Below, piece by piece: positions 35,425 to 46,800 of a DNA stretch of 64,000 nt. The DNA comes from Ceratotherium simum simum (Eukaryota > Chordata > Mammalia > Perissodactyla > Rhinocerotidae). Made by a program: the position numbers and the translations under genes. The stretch covers positions 20,824,413 through 20,888,412 of the forward strand of contig NW_004454180.1 in the NCBI RefSeq assembly GCF_000283155.1, read 5' to 3'. The notes beneath the pieces were generated by a model. It did not search any database, had not been told where the DNA came from, and was given only the letters and a program-made list of their open reading frames with translations. Each line of letters starts with the position of its first letter. Position 1 is the first letter of the stretch.

Positions 35425-35510
35425 GGATTTATTCTCTCATTCATTGAACGTTTATTAAGTGCCTGCTCTGTTCTGGGCATTGTGATGGTCTCTGAAGATA
35501 AATTGAATAT
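35425..35510 (-). repeat. L2 LINE 3'-end fragment
   Basis: ctcattcattgaacgtttat, taagtgcctgctctgttctg, ggcattgtgatggtctctga follow the antisense L2 end closely. Confidence 0.75.
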
Positions 35511-36199
35511 TGAATTAGAAAGAGAGCTGAATGGAGCAAGAAGGTTTTGAAGTAAGTCTGGTCCCATTGTAAAGACAGACCCCAATTTAAGAACAGGCAG
35601 AATTCGAAATGCCCTTTTGTAAATTGGCTGTTTGACAGTTGGAAGAGATTACTCCACAGAAACCTCGTTGTGAATGGTGGTGATGTGCCCAGGAGAGCCT
35701 GGAAAAGCCAATTCCATATATAATGTGATGAATTAGACATTAAGACAATAGCATGACCACGTGTAGCCTGTTTTCCTAAAAAGCTCATACTGGGCAGCAT
35801 CTCGGGACACCAGGTATAGGTCAGATTGGGTGGATTCTCATGGGTTGGAAGAAGGCCTTGTTCCCACCTCTTGAAAAGGCTGGGGCAACTGTAGTGTGTG
35901 GAATGGGATTTTTAAAATTCTTGATGTGTGAGGAAGGATAAGGGCATCTTAGTGGTGGCAGACAGCTTCCTAGGCATCCCAACTGTGAGGAGAAATTCAC
36001 CTTCTATGCAGGTGAATTCTGTGATAGTTCTGTAAAAGATGTTTGTGAATCAGGCATTCCCGAGTGAGGCATATACATCAAATAGGTGGATTTAAATTTC
36101 TACTATCTGTGCAATAAGGACAAACTTCTCTTGATAATGTAATTGCAAGGTTTTGTATTCTGAAATAAAATATAAACGAAAAAGAGATGAAGATTATAA
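35511..36199. other. Non-coding, possibly more L2
   Basis: No confident element. The sequence between 35511 and 35800 could continue the L2 inward, but I see no landmark that proves it. Confidence 0.4.
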
Positions 36200-36400
36200 A
36201 TATTCACCCAGATCTTTATTTCATGCATGCATTCATGTATACAGTTAAAAAGTCTTTGTTAAGTACCTCCCATACCTTTCATACGTTCAGCAAAATGCCA
36301 AGCCCTGGGGATGTGGAAGTAAGCAAACCTGGGAACTTATGGTCTCATAGTAGAACAAAATAATTAGTTAAGAAAATGAGCAAAGCATTACTGTAGCACA
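36200..36400 (-). repeat. L2 LINE 3'-end fragment
   Basis: catgcattcatgtatacagt, aagtacctcccatacctttc, caagccctggggatgtggaa give an antisense L2 end, diverged. Confidence 0.65.
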
Positions 36401-36414
36401 GAAGCCCTTAACAC

Positions 36415-36540
36415 AGTTGTGGATTCTTCTAAGAAGCTCTTATTTTTCTCTATAGCATTTATTACTCCCAGACATAAAGTATATATTTACCTCTTGATTA
36501 TTTGCCTTTCCTCACTTGAATATAAGTCCCACGGGGCAGG
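36415..36540 (+). repeat. L2 LINE fragment, opposite orientation
   Basis: ctctatagcatttattactc, ctcacttgaatataagtccc, acggggcagggg follow the sense L2 3' end. It lies directly beside the antisense L2 at 36200. Confidence 0.6.
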
Positions 36541-36709
36541 GGAAAAATGAATTCAGGCCTTCCCAGACATTTACAGGAAAAAGTATGAAGAATGAGTACT
36601 GTTCACCAGTCTGTCAACGAGAACAGCATGAACAAAAGCAGGGGTGAAAAAAGAACATCTCAAATAGTTTATCTCACAGAATCCCGGTGGAAGAGTGATA
36701 TCATAATAA

Positions 36710-36925
36710 TAATAAAGGCAAATAATAACAGCAAATATTACTATAGGGCTGATGGTATAAGCATTTTGTGTGCATCAACACATGCAACCTTCACAAGTCT
36801 GTGGATTGATGCTGTTATGATTCCTATGTTTCAAGAGAGGACATTGAAGCTCAGAGAGACACTAAGCAACTTGCCAAAGATCACATGGCTAGTAGGGACA
36901 GGAGCCACGATGTGAACCCAGATGA
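36710..36925 (-). repeat. MIR SINE, nearly complete
   Basis: Antisense MIR: acacatgcaaccttcacaag, agaggacattgaagctcaga, gagacactaagcaacttgcc, aaagatcacatggctagtag, gatgtgaacccagatgatct. All core landmarks are in order. The 107-codon ORF across it is spurious. Confidence 0.85.
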
Positions 36926-37320
36926 TCTGGTGAGAGATTAGGTTGAAAAGGTCAGACAGGGACCAGATCAAAAAGGCCTTGAATGTCATGCTAAGGAATT
37001 GGGCTTTTGCTTGGAGACAATGGAGAACCTCTGCAGGAGGATTTCTGCAGGGCGTCTACCTAATCAGATTTGGATTTTAGAAAGAGTACTCTGGAGCAGA
37101 GCACAGGATAGACTTGAGGGAGAAGAGGACGGGAAAGAGGGAGAGTAGAGAAGAGGTTATGGCAGCAGTTCCTGAGAGAAACAATGAGTCTGAGGTAGAA
37201 CTATGGAACGAAGGGGGTAGAAAGAAAAGGAGAGTCAAAATTATTGAGGAGATATAAGCTACAAGGAAGATGAAATGTTTTGCCAATTTACACTCCTAGT
37301 AGGAAAGTTCGAGGCTGTCC
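36926..37320 (-). repeat. L2-derived internal sequence, antisense
   Basis: Phrases known from L2: gaccagatcaaaaaggcctt, gaatgtcatgctaaggaatt, gggcttttgcttggagacaa, gagtactctggagcagagca. Compare the L2 pattern gggccagatcatgcagggcctt. Good match, no intact frame. Confidence 0.65.
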
Positions 37321-37779
37321 ATTTCACTGCCTGCCCACAGTGAATGATTCTATAATTTTAAGTTCTTTCCAATTTAATAGACAAATAAATACATCAATAT
37401 TATTTCTGTTTTCATTTCTTTGCTTATTGGAGATATTTTTTTTTCATATTTAGAGTCCATATATATCTCTCCATATTTCAAATGATCTTTGCCTATTTTT
37501 TCTATCATAATGTATTTTCTTCTTGATCCCTAAAATCCCTGGTATTCTTTTATATGACTCTACACACTACTCAAGTCGAGCCACTCTGGTCCCATCTCTT
37601 GTCTCTGAGCCCTGTGGGAACAATGACTCTGTCCAGCATCTGATTAGAACCTCTCCTATCAAGAGATGCAAATTAGGTAATATCTTAATTAAAACAACAA
37701 ATAAGGTTTGATGATGAAAATAAAGTTTATTTTGTGAAATGCTTAATGTTCCCATTGAACATCCAATGGACTGAACTAG
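37321..37779. other. Non-coding, nothing recognised
   Basis: No element assigned. Confidence 0.45.
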
Positions 37780-39330
37780 GTCAGGAGAATGCAAAATTAG
37801 AAGTAATTATTTGAGAATTGTCAGCATGTAATGATGATTAATACCATAGATGTGGGTAATATCACCAAGGAAGAATGTACGGAATCAGAATGGACAAATT
37901 AAAAGCCCTGGACAGAACCCTGGAGATGTCCATACATGGATCTCGATGGTGAGAGGAGGAGATCTTGCAAGGGAAACCAGAATGAATGATTAGACAAGTA
38001 GGGGGAAAAAGAACAGAAAAATAATAAAATTTATGCTCAACAAAAGGAATTTTCTAGACCAAGGGAGGGGGGGAGAGAGGCTGTGGAGAGATGAAGTAAG
38101 AGGAAGAACAAAATGCAACCTTTGTATTTAGCCATTAAGTAGGCTTTGGTGAGTTTAGAGAGAGAGGGTTTCATGGACTGTTAGGGATGAGACCGGATTT
38201 CAATATGTTGAGAAGTGAATAAAACAATGAGGACCAAGCCCTCAGCATATACCACTTTTCAAAAAAACTTTGCTGTTAATGAAAGGAGGTAGGAAGAAAG
38301 GTCAGGATGGTGCTAGAAATGGATGAAGAGTGAAGAAGGAGCTATATTTTTAGGATAAAGAAATTTGAGTATCTTCACGGTGGGAGGGCGAGAGTGAGCA
38401 AGAGTGATTCTTTGCAGACATACGTGGTGGAGCAAATCCCGGAGGAGGTAGGAGAGGGTGAGATCCACAGGACAGCCAGAACAACTGTTCCTGGACAGAA
38501 TATAACACACATGTTGTTGAGTTCAGATCAATCCAGTAAATATGTATTAAGAGTCTGGGTATGAGGACACTGTATTTGGCTCCACAGACATAAAGATTAT
38601 GAATCACCATTTATGCCCTAAGAAGCTTATGGTCTAGTGGGGAGGTTGGTGATTGGGGCTGGAAAGGAAGATGAGGAAACTCCTGACAGATGTGCTGTAT
38701 TTTTCTATGAAGCAGGTAGTAAAGTCATCTCTGAAACTGAGGTGGAGTAGGGATGGAAAAGGGACTTGAGGCTGTGAGAAAGATTCAGAAATGCTGGTAA
38801 GAGTAATGAGTGAAGAAACGTATCAGTTGCAAATAACAGGATTACTAAAGGGTCTATGGGCTCAGAAGAGGTTAGAAACTGTTTACTTGAAATGACCTTT
38901 GGGTCTGTGTAATTTCCAACAACACTTTCCTGGAGGAAGGGGGTGTGTGTGCAGGTTTAGAGATGAGGATCTGAAAAATGGAATCAGTATGATAGCAAAG
39001 AAGAAGGGCAAAGGGATTTCATTCTGAGACAGTTGATAACATAAATAAAAATGATAGTGATAAAAACATTCGTTCTGGGCTGGGTAGGGAAGGAATTGAT
39101 ACAGAAGCCTGATAGTGGTGGATAAAGGAGAATATGTAGAGACAGGAGCTCCTGATAAAGTTGAAGAGCAGGTGCCATTGGTGGTAAATGAATGAGGGAT
39201 CTGGAAGCAGGGAAGGTCATATTAGGAACCTAGATGACAGAATTAAGGATCACAAATTGGGTAGCCTAAGTAAAGTAAAAAAGAAAGGTCATTGTGAGAG
39301 AAAAAGAAAATGACTCGCATTCATTGTGTG
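37780..39330 (-). repeat. L2-rich block, antisense, two or more fragments
   Basis: 37780-38300 has antisense L2 internal phrases (agccctggacagaaccctgg, gaggaccaagccctcagcat). At 38520-38660 an L2 3' end occurs again (gatcaatccagtaaatatgt, ttaagagtctgggtatgagg, cttatggtctagtggggagg), followed by more internal-like sequence to about 39330. A repeated 3' end means at least two insertions. Frames are lost; no L2 protein is readable. Confidence 0.55.
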
Positions 39331-39744
39331 TCTGTTTTGTTTTAGGCTCTAAAGATGACAAGCTTAAGATATTGAAAGTCAGAAACTCAGCTGATCATCC
39401 GTTTTGATGCCAAAGTCACCTAGAAAAAGGTAGGGAGTTAGGGTAGAAAGAAAGACTGAAAGCCACATCTAAGGCTGTGACGAGTAGTGGAGAATGATAA
39501 ATAGCAGCAGCAGACTGTGTGTAAAGCAAGGCTTATATTACAAATCATTATGAGACTTGAAGGAAGAAGAGCATTTGCAAGAAGATGGAAAAAAATCAGT
39601 TATCTAGAATTGACATAGGACTTCAGGAAGAACTCCAAACGCACCTTCTTGCCCTGAGGAAGTTAAAGAAAAATGATCAGTCTTTTGAGGGGAGGAGCAG
39701 GTGTCACTTAAGCAAGATGGTAAAGAAAGAGTTCAGGGAAGGTA
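39331..39744. other. Non-coding, nothing recognised
   Basis: No element assigned. The 87-codon ORF starting at 39585 runs into the LTR that follows and has no domain. Confidence 0.45.
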
Positions 39745-40130
39745 TATCAATTAGGTATTGCTGCATAACAAAGAACTTCAAAATCTCAGAGTATACAATA
39801 GTAAGCATTTATTTAACTTATGTGTCTGTGGTAGATGCCATCAGCTAATCTAGGCTGGGCTTGATTCTGTCGACTTATCTAGGGCATCTCAGTATCATAT
39901 GTCTATCATCCTCCTCCTGGGACCACTGGGCTAGCCCAGTCGTGTTCTTCTCATGGCGATAACAGAAGTGCAAGAGAACACAAGCCAAACTGCAAAAGCA
40001 TATGCCAAGCTTCTGCTGCATTATGACTGACTACTAACATCCCATTGGCCAAAGCAAGTCACATGGCCAAGCCTAACATCAATGGAGTGAGGAAGTGTCC
40101 TATTCCCATGAAAGCGCGAGAGGAGTGGAA
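39745..40130 (-). mobile_element. MLT1-like (MaLR) LTR, antisense
   Basis: The left end ttaggtattgctgcataaca, caaagaacttcaaaatctca is the complement of the usual MaLR LTR end (ttgttatgcagcaatag). Inside are cccattggccaaagcaagtc and acatggccaagcctaacatc, typical of the same family. Old; subfamily not assigned. Confidence 0.7.
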
Positions 40131-41247
40131 TTTCCTCATAGTCAATTGTAGTTCTGGAGAGTACAAGTAAAGTGAGGGAGATTCAGAGGTGGGAAGATCG
40201 TGGAGAAAGAAGATGTCCCAAGCAGAATGGAGAGAAGGATTCGGAGGTGCTTGCATTTTGCAGAATGTCCAACGGGGACTGTAGAGGAGAGGAATGATCA
40301 GAGTTAGCTGGGCTGAAGGCTCCTATCGGAACCCTGGTGGAAAGTTGTTTTGGAGAACTTTGTTGTAGGTAATATGTCCCCCCGATTGAAAGGGCATGTC
40401 CCAAAGTCCCAGAGAATAATGAACTGTAATGACACATCAATCATACCCATACAATATCAAAGTAGTCTTTACTCCTTCGAAATTTAAATCATGCTATGTA
40501 CCTCTGTTCCCAGGTATGCCTGCATTAGAAGATGCCTGCCTGTAATAGAATCTGGCTCTCTCAACTCATGCTGGTGGGCTGAGGTACCAACTGAGGTGGA
40601 AGGTTGGATCTGCCCATATCGATAACTTCTACAGTTACCACATTTGATTAAATCTATGTGAATTTTGATTACAATTTGAACAGCACCCAAATCCTATTTA
40701 GCTACCTGATTTCTAACATAAAATTAAGGAAGTAAAGAGACTCCTTAAAACATTTTGCTTGATAATTCTTACTTTGATTTAAAAGGAATCCTAACACAGG
40801 TGTGGATTGTTTTAAAAAACTTTTTTTTTTTTTTTTAACAGATGCAAAGACTTGGGAACTTTTTGGCTCAACACATTTGCAGCCCTGAAACAGCCAACAT
40901 TCTTCACTGGGACAGTCCTCCAAGGATTATCCTCTTCCTGTTCTCCCCGTTCCACACATAAATATTAATTACCCTTAAATACAGACCATTTACTACTATC
41001 AATAATGAAAAATGTAAAGTGCCAAGGTAGTGTGAGGCAAACTTGAATGTAAATATTACATTGTGCTGATTGTTCTCTACAGTAGTGGTTAGACTAGGAG
41101 TTTTTGATAGAGGGGTACTGTGAGCATACACTGACTGCCTATGATAATTACAAAATACCAGAAGGAGAGTCCCTCTTAAATTTTTCAAGAGGCTTTCATG
41201 ACTCCCAGGACATTGGGGTGTAGTAGCACGGATCTTGTTGAGAGAAT
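40131..41247. other. Non-coding, nothing recognised
   Basis: No element assigned. A poly-T run lies at 40821-40837. The long minus ORF 40904-41422 (172 codons) runs into the L1 3' end and is rejected as a gene. Confidence 0.45.
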
Positions 41248-41261
41248 ATAAACTCAGTTCT

Positions 41262-41483
41262 GTAGAGACAGAGATTGGATTGATGGTTACCAGAGGGGAA
41301 GAGGGGAGGGAGGAGGGCGAAAGGGATAATTCGGCACATGTGTGTGGTGATGGGTTGTAATTAGTATTTGGGTGGTGAACATGATGTAATCTATGCAGAA
41401 ATAGAAGTATAATGATGTACACCTAAAATTTATACAATGTTATAACCAATGTTACTGCAATAAACAAAAAATTTAAAAAATAA
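41262..41483 (+). mobile_element. Young L1 3' UTR end, 5'-truncated
   Basis: Starts gtagagacagagattggatt, continues accagaggggaagaggggag, gggttgtaattagtatttgg, tgatgtaatctatgcagaaa, and ends gttactgcaataaac plus an A-rich tail. A 14-bp target-site duplication, ataaactcagttct, lies at 41248-41261 and 41484-41497 (exact). This copy is the reference that shows what is missing at the N gap of the copy at 54499. Confidence 0.93.
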
Positions 41484-41497
41484 ATAAACTCAGTTCT

Positions 41498-42459
41498 ACA
41501 GAAAAATGATTGTCTGATTAGAATGTAGAGAGCGGAGATACTAAGCATTTAATCTGAGTTGTTTGGCTGGTCAATGGGGAATTTAATTTTATGGAATGTG
41601 TTCTTTTCATCTTTCAACCCGAAAGAATGGTGACTAAAGGGATGGAAGACAAATGGAGCTGCAGAATCATGTTATTTAAATTACGTTTATAAAGACCACT
41701 GACCTACTTCATCCTTCTTTTTTTTTGAGGAAAAAGGCACAGAGATGGTGTCCTAAAGGCATATGAGATCAGTTGGAATAAATTAGGCAGAAAAGACAAT
41801 AAGAATGTAACAGAAAAATATAATCCACACTATTTAAATTATTCGGACAAAGAATGTTAAAAATATTGTTACTAAGGTCACTATGATGCGTAAAGACAAT
41901 GGGTGGATGTTACACCTATCTGGTCTTTAAAACAGACTCATTTTCTGATATAAAAGTAATAAAAATACTATGTAAACTTAGGTAAACATATAAAAATATA
42001 AAGACTAAATAAAGAGTTAAAATCCAGAAATAAGGAGTTAAAAATTATGTTGTTTCCCAATATTTTTCTTTCTAACTATTGTTGACTGATTATGAAAGCA
42101 GTAAGAATTCTTTATAGAGCATTTATAAGATATCAAAATATAGTCTAAAATAAACACCATCTACATGACTTTTATCTACTTCATGAAATGCTACATTTTT
42201 TCAAGATTTAAAAATTTCACGTTGCATTATATTTGAATAACATTTGAATTAACAAAGTTGAGTCAATGATTAGGGATTCTTGTATTCAGCAGGGAAGGAT
42301 GTTAGAGAGGGGACTGACTTTGTACAGTACATCATCAGTTCATAGTAAAACTCTTCATCTTGTGACAACTTTTGAATTTTTTGAGATGGTATTATTGTAG
42401 AGTTTTAAGGAACTGAATTTTCACAAAACATGACCCTCATTTTTTTAAAAATCAATGTT
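41498..42459. other. Non-coding AT-rich interval
   Basis: No element assigned. Confidence 0.45.
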
Positions 42460-42900
42460 ATTTGGAACATAAGTATTCTTGACTCATTTTCATTGAGTAT
42501 ATAATATTATTTTTCTGTTTAATGCTTTCTAAATTGAATTCCACTTTCTCTGATAGCAACACTGCAACCATTGCAAGAAAGAAGACAAAGAAGTTTTCTC
42601 TTTATTCTCTTTCGAACTTATCAAGAATAGTTTTGCTTATAATTCTACATTTGACATTTTTGTTTCACAGCTATAAGTAGGTTTCTTGCAATCATCAACA
42701 TTTATAAATTGACACATTATAGGAGTGTGTTTCATTTAAAAAGGAGGAAATAACTTAGATATTTTATTTACTGCCATCACTCATGTTTGATCTTATTTCT
42801 GTTATTTCATGTAATATTTTCTGATTCCATGCATTCTTGTTTTATCATGTGTCCCACATTTTCTTTGCTTTAACATTTTCTTGTTTCTGATAAGTATATT
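42460..42900 (-). mobile_element. Possible antisense L1M remnant
   Basis: T-rich with phrases like the antisense 5' part of L1 ORF2: ctataagtaggtttcttgca, gttatttcatgtaatatttt. The resemblance is partial, and the region could be something else. Confidence 0.4.
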
Positions 42901-44149
42901 CGGTCAACATTCCATGTAGAAAATAGAAAGTAAGATGGCATTTCACATAAAATTGTTAGAATTTCTAGAGAAGCAAACTCTAGCCTGGGACTCCAGGAAT
43001 GACTGAACACTGAAGAACTACCAATCAAAGGAGCTATTATCTCTGAAATCACCTTGGAAATACTGACCTTAAGAATATGGTGCCTGAGCTGATATCTAGC
43101 GTGTAGGAAGCTGGATTCAAGAATCTACCTCTCCCTCTGCCTCTGCTGCCACCACATCACCTGGAGGAACTGGAGATGGATGCTGGACCACAGATGCAAG
43201 AAAGCCTTATGACTCCACAACCTATTTGCCAATAGCTAAAATAGAAAAAGATCCCAGAGATAACCTCTAATTCACTTCCACTTTCCAAAGTTTCTATGCT
43301 CTTACTTGGTTGGTGAGAGCTAACATTCATCCCAAATCCTAGTTGTGAAGGAGTCTGGGAAATGCATTGCTTTGATATCTAGGCTCTGTAGAGGAAGGTC
43401 CCTTTGAACAAAGGAGAAAAATGGAGCTGGCCAATCCACAGTCTCTATCCTAAGATGGTTATGTTCTATTTATAATCATATTTGAATTATTTGAATCTTA
43501 TTTGAACTATTTAAAATTTTTCTGTTTTACAAAAGCAGTCAAACTCTAATTCTATAATTGTGAGAGATAAGTGGTAATTCTCAGGCTTTGTTTATACACG
43601 TTATTGTTTTCTAACCATTTACACTTTATATTTTATACATACATATGAAACAGAATGCAATATTATATATATACATATAAATATATTTAAAATTATAAAT
43701 ATATATTTTTTTAAATATTTTTTTGACATTTGCTTGTAAGTTGATAGGCCAATTGTCAGAGCCATCTTCCATTGACCCACTGGTATTTTGAATTTTTTTC
43801 CTAGGTATTTTAATGAAAAAGTTTTTTAAAAATGCATCTGAGACACTTTGTGAGTATCTAAAATCATAATTTATTGATGTAAGGATGTCTAGTACACCCT
43901 AACAACATATTCCTTCCCCAGCATATCATTCTTGTATCTTACAGCTATTTCTCAATTTTAGGAGTTTTCTTGTAGGCTTTTATTGTAAGTTAAAATCTGG
44001 ACAATTTTCCCAAAGTAGCTTACAGCAGAGTGATGTAGCCCTCATGGAGTTTTCTTCAATATCATGATCTAGAATCATTGTTTATAATATCTTTTATGTC
44101 AAGGAATATGCTCTATAGGTGTTCCAATTGCCTGATATTTAAATCAACT
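42901..44149. other. Non-coding, nothing firmly recognised
   Basis: AT-rich. A TA-rich low-complexity run (tattatatatatacatataa) lies near 43660-43710. No gene. Confidence 0.45.
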
Positions 44150-44235
44150 CAGTAATTGTTAATTGTGCACTTAATATACTCCAGACACTAGAGTAGGTCC
44201 TGGGGCTTCAACAATGCATGCTTCATCCCACCCCC
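44150..44235 (-). repeat. L2 LINE 3'-end fragment
   Basis: actcagtaattgttaattgt, actccagacactagagtagg, tcctggggcttcaacaatgc give an antisense L2 end, diverged. Confidence 0.6.
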
Positions 44236-44538
44236 ATGGAGTGATGGTCTAGCAAACTCTAATATAAATCAATAAACACTCTGACAAAAATATAAATGAA
44301 ATGTCATAGAAGAATGTCATTATTTCTGCCTGGAGGTTAAGAATCAGGGCATATTTCACAGAGGAGCTAACATTTTACCAGCTCTCTAATTTCCTAGTTA
44401 AAAAAAACAAAACAGAACAACAACAGAAAAAGAGAATGGTCAGTAGAATTGTCATTTTAATTTTAAAAAATCAGAACGAATGTGAAGCATTTCACACCTG
44501 TGATTTTTATTCGTGTTAGGACCAGTAGAAAAATAAAG

Positions 44539-44595
44539 GTGATGATGACAGGGATGATGATGATGATGGTGGTGGTGATGATGATGGTGATGATG

Positions 44596-44627
<32 letters not shown>

Positions 44628-44950
44628 GATGGTGATGGTGATGATGATGGTGATGATGAGGATGATGATGATGGTGGTGGTGGTGATAGTGATGATGATG
44701 GTGATGATGATGGTGATGGTGATGATGGTGATGATGATGGTGATGGTGATGATGATGGTGATGATGATGATGATGGTGATGATGGTGATGGTGATGATGA
44801 TGGTGATGGTGATGATGGTGATAGGGATGATGATGGTGATTGTGCTGTGGATGATAGTGATGATGATGATGGTGATGATGGTGATGGTGATGATGATGAT
44901 AGTGCTGCTGCTGATGACGATAATGATAGTGATGATGATGTTAATGGATG
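44539..44950 (+). repeat. Imperfect GAT/GGT trinucleotide array, about 410 bp
   Basis: Built from gatgatggtgatgatgatgg-type runs: mixed GAT and GGT triplets with a few single changes (gatagg, gattgt, gctgctgctgatgac). The phase is preserved for most of its length, so one plus frame is open across it (44482-45012, 176 codons) and reads as Met and Val only. The other open reading would be Asp/Gly-rich. It is simple sequence, not a coding exon: the codons have no other content, and the flanks show no gene. Likely length-polymorphic. Confidence 0.97.
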
Positions 44951-45029
44951 TTATTGATTGCCTACCCAGCAGCTGGTTGGGTACTCTTCCCCTTTTCTTG
45001 CTAATGCCTTAATTTTCTTTTGGTGTCTG

Positions 45030-45600
45030 TCCTTCTCCTGGTTTATAGCAATCATGTGGCTTTGGAGGTTGGCCAGGCTCAAGTGTGAGCTCTAACTAGT
45101 CTAAGTCTAGTAACAAGATCCCATCTCCCAGCCAGTGATTGGTTTAAGAACCCAAACCTGTGATAAACAGAATAGGCATTCCTTGTCCACAGAGATAGGT
45201 ACAGGAAAGGGCACAAGACTAGATTTGGGCCAATGACATGTAAGGGGAATTTTGTGAAAGGGATTCTGGGAAATTTTCCTTATTCTTAAGGGAAAACCTT
45301 AAGAGAGCTCTCTCCTGCTAGCATTGGCAGACATACTAGGAATACTGTAGCCATCTGATTACCAGCCTGAAGATGAAGCTAGTACACACAGATATTCCCC
45401 ACCCCCTCCTCCTTCTCCAAGAATCACAGAGGCATAGAGACAGAACCATTGAATTAACAAAATCCTAAAATCTATGTGACCTGTGGACTTCCAGGTATGA
45501 GAGTCTATACATGTTCTTATTGTTGAAACCTGTTTGACTTGACTTTTCCATTTCTTGCTATCAAAGGCATTCCAATTAATTTAATAATTAACAGCTGAGA
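45030..45600 (+). mobile_element. MLT1-like (MaLR) LTR
   Basis: Typical internal order of this LTR group: ccagccagtgattggtttaa, tttgggccaatgacatgtaa, ggggaattttgtgaaaggga, ttctgggaaattttccttat, then tgtgacctgtggacttccag and ttcttattgttgaaacctgt near the end. Degraded; edges approximate. Confidence 0.7.
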
Positions 45601-45945
45601 ATAAAAAGAGCCAGCCTAAGGATTAAGATGAGTAAGATGCAATAATATTTTAAAAGAATATGAGCAAAAACAATAAAAGTAGATAAGGGTGAAACCAGAG
45701 AACCTAAAATATTACAAAGCTAAAATAAATGAGAATGAAAAAGTCTAAGTAGAAAATAATTAAAAGTTACAAATCAATTTGGCAAAAAATCCTAAAATTG
45801 GGCAGAAGTGACAAACTGAATCCTTGAAAAACCATAAAAATTTTCTAGTGTACTGGTAAGGCTCTTTCGGATTAAAAGGAACAACTGATATGCACATTAC
45901 TTTAAAAGTGATGAAGGTTTGATATAAGAGATGTTTTCAGCCAAG

Positions 45946-46354
45946 GGTTTGTTGTTAGTGCTGTGGAATTGATTCCCATTCCTAGTGACCCTGTGTACAG
46001 CAGAGTGGAACCCTGCCCAGTCTTCCCGCACCATCCTCTCACCTTCCGGCGCATGTCAGACAATGCTCTGCTGCTATTCATAGGGTTTTCATGGCCAAAT
46101 TTTTCGGAAGTGGGTGGCCAGGTCCTTCTTCCTAGTCTATCCTAGTCTAGAAGCTCCGCTGAAACCTGTCCACAATGGGGGACCCTGTTGGTATTTGAAA
46201 TACCAGTGGCATGGCTTTCAGCATCACAGCAACACATAGCTGCCACAGCATGACAACTGACAGACAGGTAGTGTGGTTCCCTGACAGGGGAAACAAACCT
46301 GGGCTGCAGCAGTGAGAGCACAGAATCTTAACCACTAGACCACCAGTGCTGACT
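45946..46354 (-). mobile_element. Composite SINE: tRNA-like head, RTE-like tail (copy 2)
   Basis: Aligns along its whole length with copy 1 (1540-1949): shared blocks include ttcctagtgaccctgtg, ggaagtgggtggccaggtcc, ttcttcctagtct, and aaccactagaccaccag. Length about 409 bp against 410. Target-site duplication agccaag at 45939-45945 and 46355-46361. Many point differences from copy 1 show both are old. ORFs over it (46147-46485 minus, 45963-46145 plus) are not genes. Confidence 0.88.
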
Positions 46355-46429
46355 AGCCAAGAAAACAAAACAGAAATATCTGTCAAGGTGGTGGCAGCTG
46401 TTACAAAATGCGTGTTACTCTCCCTGCGT

Positions 46430-46800
46430 GTGTCTTTTCCTGTTGTATCTCTATGTGTGCGTTGCCTGTTTCTCTCTCTGTGCATATCTCTGTCTGTGAG
46501 TCTTTCTGCCTACCTGTGTGTATGTGTCTCTGTGAGTCTCTCTTTCTGTTTCTCTCTGTCCCTCTGTATCTCTATGTATCTCCTCTATGTCTCTGTGTCT
46601 CTCTATATGTGTAGTACATTTGTATATTTCTCTCTATGGTTGTGTGTCTATGTCTATCAGTGTGTATCTCTTTGTCTGCCTGTATCTCAGGATGTGTTCA
46701 CTTTTTGGGTCTCCTGGTCTCCTTATATCTCTATGTTGCCTTTTCTCTGTTTGTGTGTCTCTCTGCGTGAATCTCTTTATGTGTATCTCTCTTCTTGACA
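46430..46800 (+). repeat. Degenerate TCTCTGTG pyrimidine-rich tract
   Basis: About 370 bp of tctctctgtgcatatctctg-type sequence: an irregular mix of TCTC, TGTG and TATC without a fixed period. It gives three overlapping plus ORFs of 68-150 codons rich in Ser, Leu, Cys, Val and Tyr, all by-products of composition. It starts about 70 bp after the composite SINE. Confidence 0.9.

Noticed and set aside
40904..41422. 172-codon minus-strand ORF
   Set aside because: Its first third is the reverse of a young L1 3' UTR, which is non-coding, and the rest has no recognisable domain. A similar reversed L1 end is seen again at the start of the 54580-54819 ORF.
44482..45012. 176-codon ORF of Met and Val as a possible gene
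   Set aside because: It is wholly a product of the GAT/GGT array. No promoter, splice site or non-repeat coding content supports it.
46346..46798. 150-codon Ser/Leu/Cys/Val-rich ORF resembling a membrane protein
   Set aside because: It is generated by the TCTCTGTG low-complexity tract; two other frames of the same tract are open too.
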